Shown in pieces: positions 60,960 to 64,000 of a stretch of 64,000 bases of DNA (positions within the stretch are counted from its first letter, which is position 1; every line of letters starts with the position of its first letter). The DNA is from Diplonema japonicum. Lineage: Eukaryota > Euglenozoa > Diplonemea > Diplonemida > Diplonemidae. The translations under genes and the position numbers were made by a program. The DNA is taken from positions 62,001 through 126,000 of the forward strand of contig OZ025740.1 in NCBI GenBank assembly GCA_964019335.1, written 5' to 3'. The notes below the pieces were generated by a model. The model was not told where the DNA came from. It was given only the letters and a program-made list of their open reading frames with translations, and ran no database searches.

Positions 60960-62792
60960 TCACTCGAAGTCCCTTGCTTTTTTTGCCAAGACGAATGCAG
61001 CGATAGATCGAATGCCGACGAAGGCCGCAAGCATGATGAGGGTGTAGATCCACCAGTGGTCCCTGTTGATGCTGGAGTCGTGGACAAGGGTTGCCACGAC
61101 GTCCGAAGCCGCAGTGTTGTTGTCGGGGAGGTTCTTCTCCGAGAACTCGACGATGGTGCTGAGGGCCACCCCGTACTTCAGGAAGCAGCCCCACTGAATC
61201 CAACGCATGAAAACAGGGATCGCATCGCTTGTGATGAAGAACCCCGCGAACAGGATCTGAGGGACAAAGATGGCCGGCACAAGGTTCACTGCCGTCTCCG
61301 CACGAGTGGTCGATGCACCAAGCAGCAGTGCCGTCGACCCAGACACAATAGCGAGGAGGGTCAGTGCAAGCACGTGAAGAAAGAAGTCCCCTTGGTAGTC
61401 GACCAAAAAGTACACCACAACAAGACCTACAAGCTGCTCAAAGAAAGCTACCGGAACGTCGATCATCGTCTTCGCAAGGAAGTAAGCTGCCGTCCCGTAG
61501 GTCCCTGTGATGTACTCCCTGATGAAGACAGCCCGTTCCAAAGGGAACACCAGCAGCAACGGCTCCGCCGACAGGAACATCGTGTTGATGGATATGAAGA
61601 CCAGCGCCCCCCAGTGGTTGTTCACCTCCTTCTCTACGTCCCCGCTGGTTCGGGCGTCCCCCCACTCATCCCCAGCACCCATGAAGATGAGCCCTATGAT
61701 GACGGACAGCACGATCGCCATCCCGAACCTGCTCATCAACATCATCTTGTCACGCAGCACTTGGTAGAACTCCCGCTTCACCAGGTGTCGGAACTGTGTC
61801 ACGAAGGGTGCCGGGTTCGAGTCCCACATCCCAGACGCTGCTGAGGAGACACCTTCGATCTCACTCCCCTCCTTCATGATGGTCTGCGCGGTCTGGATCA
61901 AGGGCTGCACCTTGTCATCTGAGAGGGTCTGCAGGAGGTGCATCGCGAAGTCGGCGGGGTTGTAGTTTGGTTTGCAGTGGTGGCCGTGTGCCGCGAAGTG
62001 CTCCGCCACCCCCTCCACAGGCCCGTTGTACACCATCTGCCCGTAGCGCAGCAGCATCACACGGTGGAACAGGTCGAACACCTCACTGGAGGGCTGGTGG
62101 ATCGTGCACACGATGGTGCACCCCGCCTCCGCCAACCCCCGGAGGATCTTCACGAGTTCAAACGCGTTGTGCGAGTCCAGCCCGCTCGTCGGCTCGTCCA
62201 AGAAGATCAGTGACGGTGACGAGATGAGCTCCACAGCCACCGCCGTCCGCTTCATCTCACCACCAGACAGCCCAGGCGACAGGACGGACCCGATCAGCGT
62301 GTCGGCACAGCGGTCCAGGTTCAGAGAGTTGATCGCCCTGTTCACCAACTCCTCCCTTTCCTCCTCACTCGAGTCGGGGAGCTTCAGGGCCGCCGTGAAG
62401 TGCAGGCACTCTCGAGGGGTCTGCGTCGCGAACAGAGCATCCTTCTGCATCACGTAAGCAAGCTTCGTCTTGTACTGCTTCGGGTCCACAGCCTCCCCGT
62501 TCATCGTGATGCTCCCAGAAGCCCTTCCGTAAGGAGCCCTCCCCGCCAGTACGTTCATGAGGGTGCTCTTCCCCGCCCCAGACGGGCCCATGATGGCGGT
62601 CAGCTCCCCAGGACGCAGCGTCCCACCCAGGTCGCTCAGGATCTGCTTCGTCTCACCCTTGCTCAGGTCCACAACGAAGTCGAGGTTGCTCCACTTCAGG
62701 GTGAGTGGCTCGATGAGAGACTTGTCATGGAAGCCGGTGCTGGTGGGGGCCTCCTCGTCGAAGGGGGCCGTCGTCGTTGGGGCGGTCGACAT
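60960..62792 (-). CDS. ABCG-type half transporter, copy 2
   Basis: A complete 610-residue protein from the conserved MSTAPTTTAP start; an upstream in-frame ATG at 62852 exists but precedes a candidate splice acceptor and is not shared with copy 1. The NBD is the same as copy 1 in all motifs (GPSGAGKST, LSGGEMKR, SLIFLDE). Differences cluster in the linker after the NBD (MHLLQTLSDDKVQPLIQTAQ here, plus one extra Ser) and in a few TMD positions (for example LVVVYFLVDYQ instead of LIAVYFLVDYQ). The first ~300 codons match at silent sites as well, which points to recent duplication or conversion. Function is inferred as ATP-driven export as a dimer, possibly with its neighbours. Confidence 0.9.
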   Translation of the reverse strand: MSTAPTTTAPFDEEAPTSTGFHDKSLIEPLTLKWSNLDFVVDLSKGETKQILSDLGGTLRPGELTAIMGPSGAGKSTLMNVLAGRAPYGRASGSITMNGEAVDPKQYKTKLAYVMQKDALFATQTPRECLHFTAALKLPDSSEEEREELVNRAINSLNLDRCADTLIGSVLSPGLSGGEMKRTAVAVELISSPSLIFLDEPTSGLDSHNAFELVKILRGLAEAGCTIVCTIHQPSSEVFDLFHRVMLLRYGQMVYNGPVEGVAEHFAAHGHHCKPNYNPADFAMHLLQTLSDDKVQPLIQTAQTIMKEGSEIEGVSSAASGMWDSNPAPFVTQFRHLVKREFYQVLRDKMMLMSRFGMAIVLSVIIGLIFMGAGDEWGDARTSGDVEKEVNNHWGALVFISINTMFLSAEPLLLVFPLERAVFIREYITGTYGTAAYFLAKTMIDVPVAFFEQLVGLVVVYFLVDYQGDFFLHVLALTLLAIVSGSTALLLGASTTRAETAVNLVPAIFVPQILFAGFFITSDAIPVFMRWIQWGCFLKYGVALSTIVEFSEKNLPDNNTAASDVVATLVHDSSINRDHWWIYTLIMLAAFVGIRSIAAFVLAKKARDFE

Positions 62793-63336
62793 AGTTTCGC
62801 GGTAGTTTATTTCCTGGAAGGGTTTGGAGGGGGTAGCGATGGAAGATAACAATAGCGAGGGAAGATAACAATAAAAGAAAAGGTGCAGTAAACACAGAGA
62901 AGAAAAGAAAATGAGCGCTAGCTTGACGATGCAGGTGCTAGAAAATTATTGCATGTACTTACTAATCAAAAGGAAGGAGGGAATAAAAAAGAAATTAAAA
63001 AGAAATGGGGCTTTGGTTGCAACAAATAAAAGAAGTAGTGAGGAAGTACTTTTTCTTTTCTCTTCTTTAAACCCGATGGGTTGTCGAAAACAAAGAAAAA
63101 TAAAGGAAAATAAAAACAGAATAAAAACAATAGTTAGGAAAATGGAAAAAAAACAAGGAAATATAAAAAGGTGAAAGAAAGATCTCAAAGAAAATAAGAA
63201 AGGGGGAGTGACCCTTTTCTTGGTTTCTTTGCTGGATTATTTCTTTTCTTTCACAATAGCAAAATATTTTACTTGTTGGAAAAGTTGTAAGGCTTGTGAA
63301 ATAATATCAACAAGAAAATTACAAGTCGTTTTTTTC
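62793..63336. other. Intergenic between ABCG copies 2 and 3
   Basis: Holds the flank repeat (62875-62985) and A-rich sequence. No gene was recognised. Confidence 0.55.
62814..62815 (-). promoter_or_regulatory. Candidate SL trans-splice acceptor upstream of ABCG copy 2
   Basis: On the minus strand CCAAACCCTTCCAG is followed by GAAATAAACTACCGCGAAAC and then ATG. Copies 1 and 2 are alike from this AG to the start codon and differ upstream, and a pyrimidine-rich stretch precedes it. It is only a candidate; no transcript evidence is available. Confidence 0.3.
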
Positions 63337-64000
63337 TTAATGGAACTGCTGTGCCTTCCTCGCCAGCACAGTGGCGGCAACCACTCTGATGAAGACGAAG
63401 GCCCCCAGCATGATGAGGGTGTAGATCCACCAGTCGTCCCTGTTGATGTTGCTGTCCTCGATGGTGCGGGCGACCACCTCCAGTGCGAAGGTGTTGTTGT
63501 CGGGGAGGTTCTTGTCCGAGAACTCGACGATGGTGCTGAGGGCCACCCCGTACTTCAGGAAGCAGCCCCACTGAATCCAACGCATGAAGGCAGGGATCGC
63601 ATCGCTTGTGATGAAGAACCCCGCGAACAGGATCTGAGGGACGTAGATGGCCGGCACAAGGTTCACTGCCGTCTCCGCACTTGTTGTCGATGCACCAAGC
63701 AGCAGCGCCGTCGACCCAGACACAATAGCGAGGAGGGTCAGTGCAAGCACGTGAAGAAAGAAGTCCCCTTGGTAGTCGATGAGGAAGTACACCACAACAA
63801 GACCGAGCAGCTGCTGCAGGAAGGCTACCGGAACGTCGACCATCGTCTTCGCAAGGAAGTAAGCCGACGTCCCGTAGGTCCCTGTGATGTACTCTCTGAT
63901 GAAGACTGGCCGCTCTAAAGGGAACACCAGCAGCAACGGCTCCGCCGACAGGAACATCGCGTTGATGGTGAAGAATTGCAGCCCACCCCAGTGGTTCTTC
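63337..64000 (-). CDS. ABCG-type half transporter, copy 3 (5' part beyond window)
   Basis: The C-terminal 220 residues of a third copy, covering most of the membrane domain: KNHWGGLQFFTINAMFLSAE, AYFLAKTMVDVPVAFLQQLL, VYFLIDYQGDFFLHVLALTL and the C-terminal RKAQQFH. It differs from copies 1 and 2 mainly in the last 80 residues (TFALEVVARTIEDSNINRDD; MLGAFVFIRVVAATVLARK). The open frame continues through the right window edge, so the ATP-binding domain is expected just outside. The 3' flank lacks the repeat A-related tail found after copies 1 and 2, which suggests an older duplication. Confidence 0.85.
   Translation of the reverse strand, partial: KNHWGGLQFFTINAMFLSAEPLLLVFPLERPVFIREYITGTYGTSAYFLAKTMVDVPVAFLQQLLGLVVVYFLIDYQGDFFLHVLALTLLAIVSGSTALLLGASTTSAETAVNLVPAIYVPQILFAGFFITSDAIPAFMRWIQWGCFLKYGVALSTIVEFSDKNLPDNNTFALEVVARTIEDSNINRDDWWIYTLIMLGAFVFIRVVAATVLARKAQQFH

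Overview
The window looks like nuclear DNA of a euglenozoan protist, most likely a diplonemid. Four observations support this. A 37-nt sequence at 25269-25305 (minus) carries the conserved 3' core of kinetoplastid/diplonemid spliced-leader (SL) RNA, followed directly by GT. Every recognisable gene lies on the minus strand, as in euglenozoan polycistronic units. The adenylate cyclases carry the kinetoplastid-style FTDIxxST and EVKTxGD motifs. A protein with three cyclic-nucleotide-binding-like units resembles trypanosome CARP1. Genes are GC-rich and mostly intronless. The few introns seen are GT-AG with GTAT donors. Intergenic DNA is packed with A/T homopolymers and some long G/C runs. The species-level call is inference; no database was searched.

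Layout from left to right. 1-2836: N-terminus of a membrane adenylate cyclase, then the CNBD protein. 2837-11479: a gene-free homopolymer desert with short repeat relics. 11480-13753: a CCCH zinc-finger gene, retroelement scraps and a TIR transposon. 14566-24950: four copies of a two-exon tetraspan gene (copies 2-4 almost identical; copy 1 has a piggyBac relic in its intron), LINE fragments and a HECT-N-lobe-repeat gene. 25269-28119: the SL-like sequence and an ADP-ribosyltransferase/ankyrin gene with one frameshift. 28198-32688: a mosaic of truncated genes and retroelements, part of a segmental duplication of 42950-43918. 32834-37364: an intact adenylate cyclase and a 1.4-kb element with an 18-bp target duplication. 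37277-40632: another A/T-rich stretch. 40633-50941: a dCACHE/pseudo-cyclase receptor and two GT92-like glycosyltransferases. 51149-57300: a broken adenylate cyclase, two ubiquitin-like-domain proteins and an ABCC remnant. 58236-64000: three ABCG half-transporters, the last cut by the window edge.

Functional themes are cAMP signalling (three cyclases, one CNBD protein, one receptor with a degenerate cyclase domain), surface or secretory proteins (tetraspans, glycosyltransferases, ABC transporters) and ubiquitin-like or HECT-derived modules. The retroelement relics are especially informative. Three insertions can be mapped to the base because an unoccupied paralogous site also lies in the window, and nearly all repeats point the same way as the genes. 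Several frameshifts sit in long genes; in homopolymer-rich DNA they may be assembly indels rather than real lesions.
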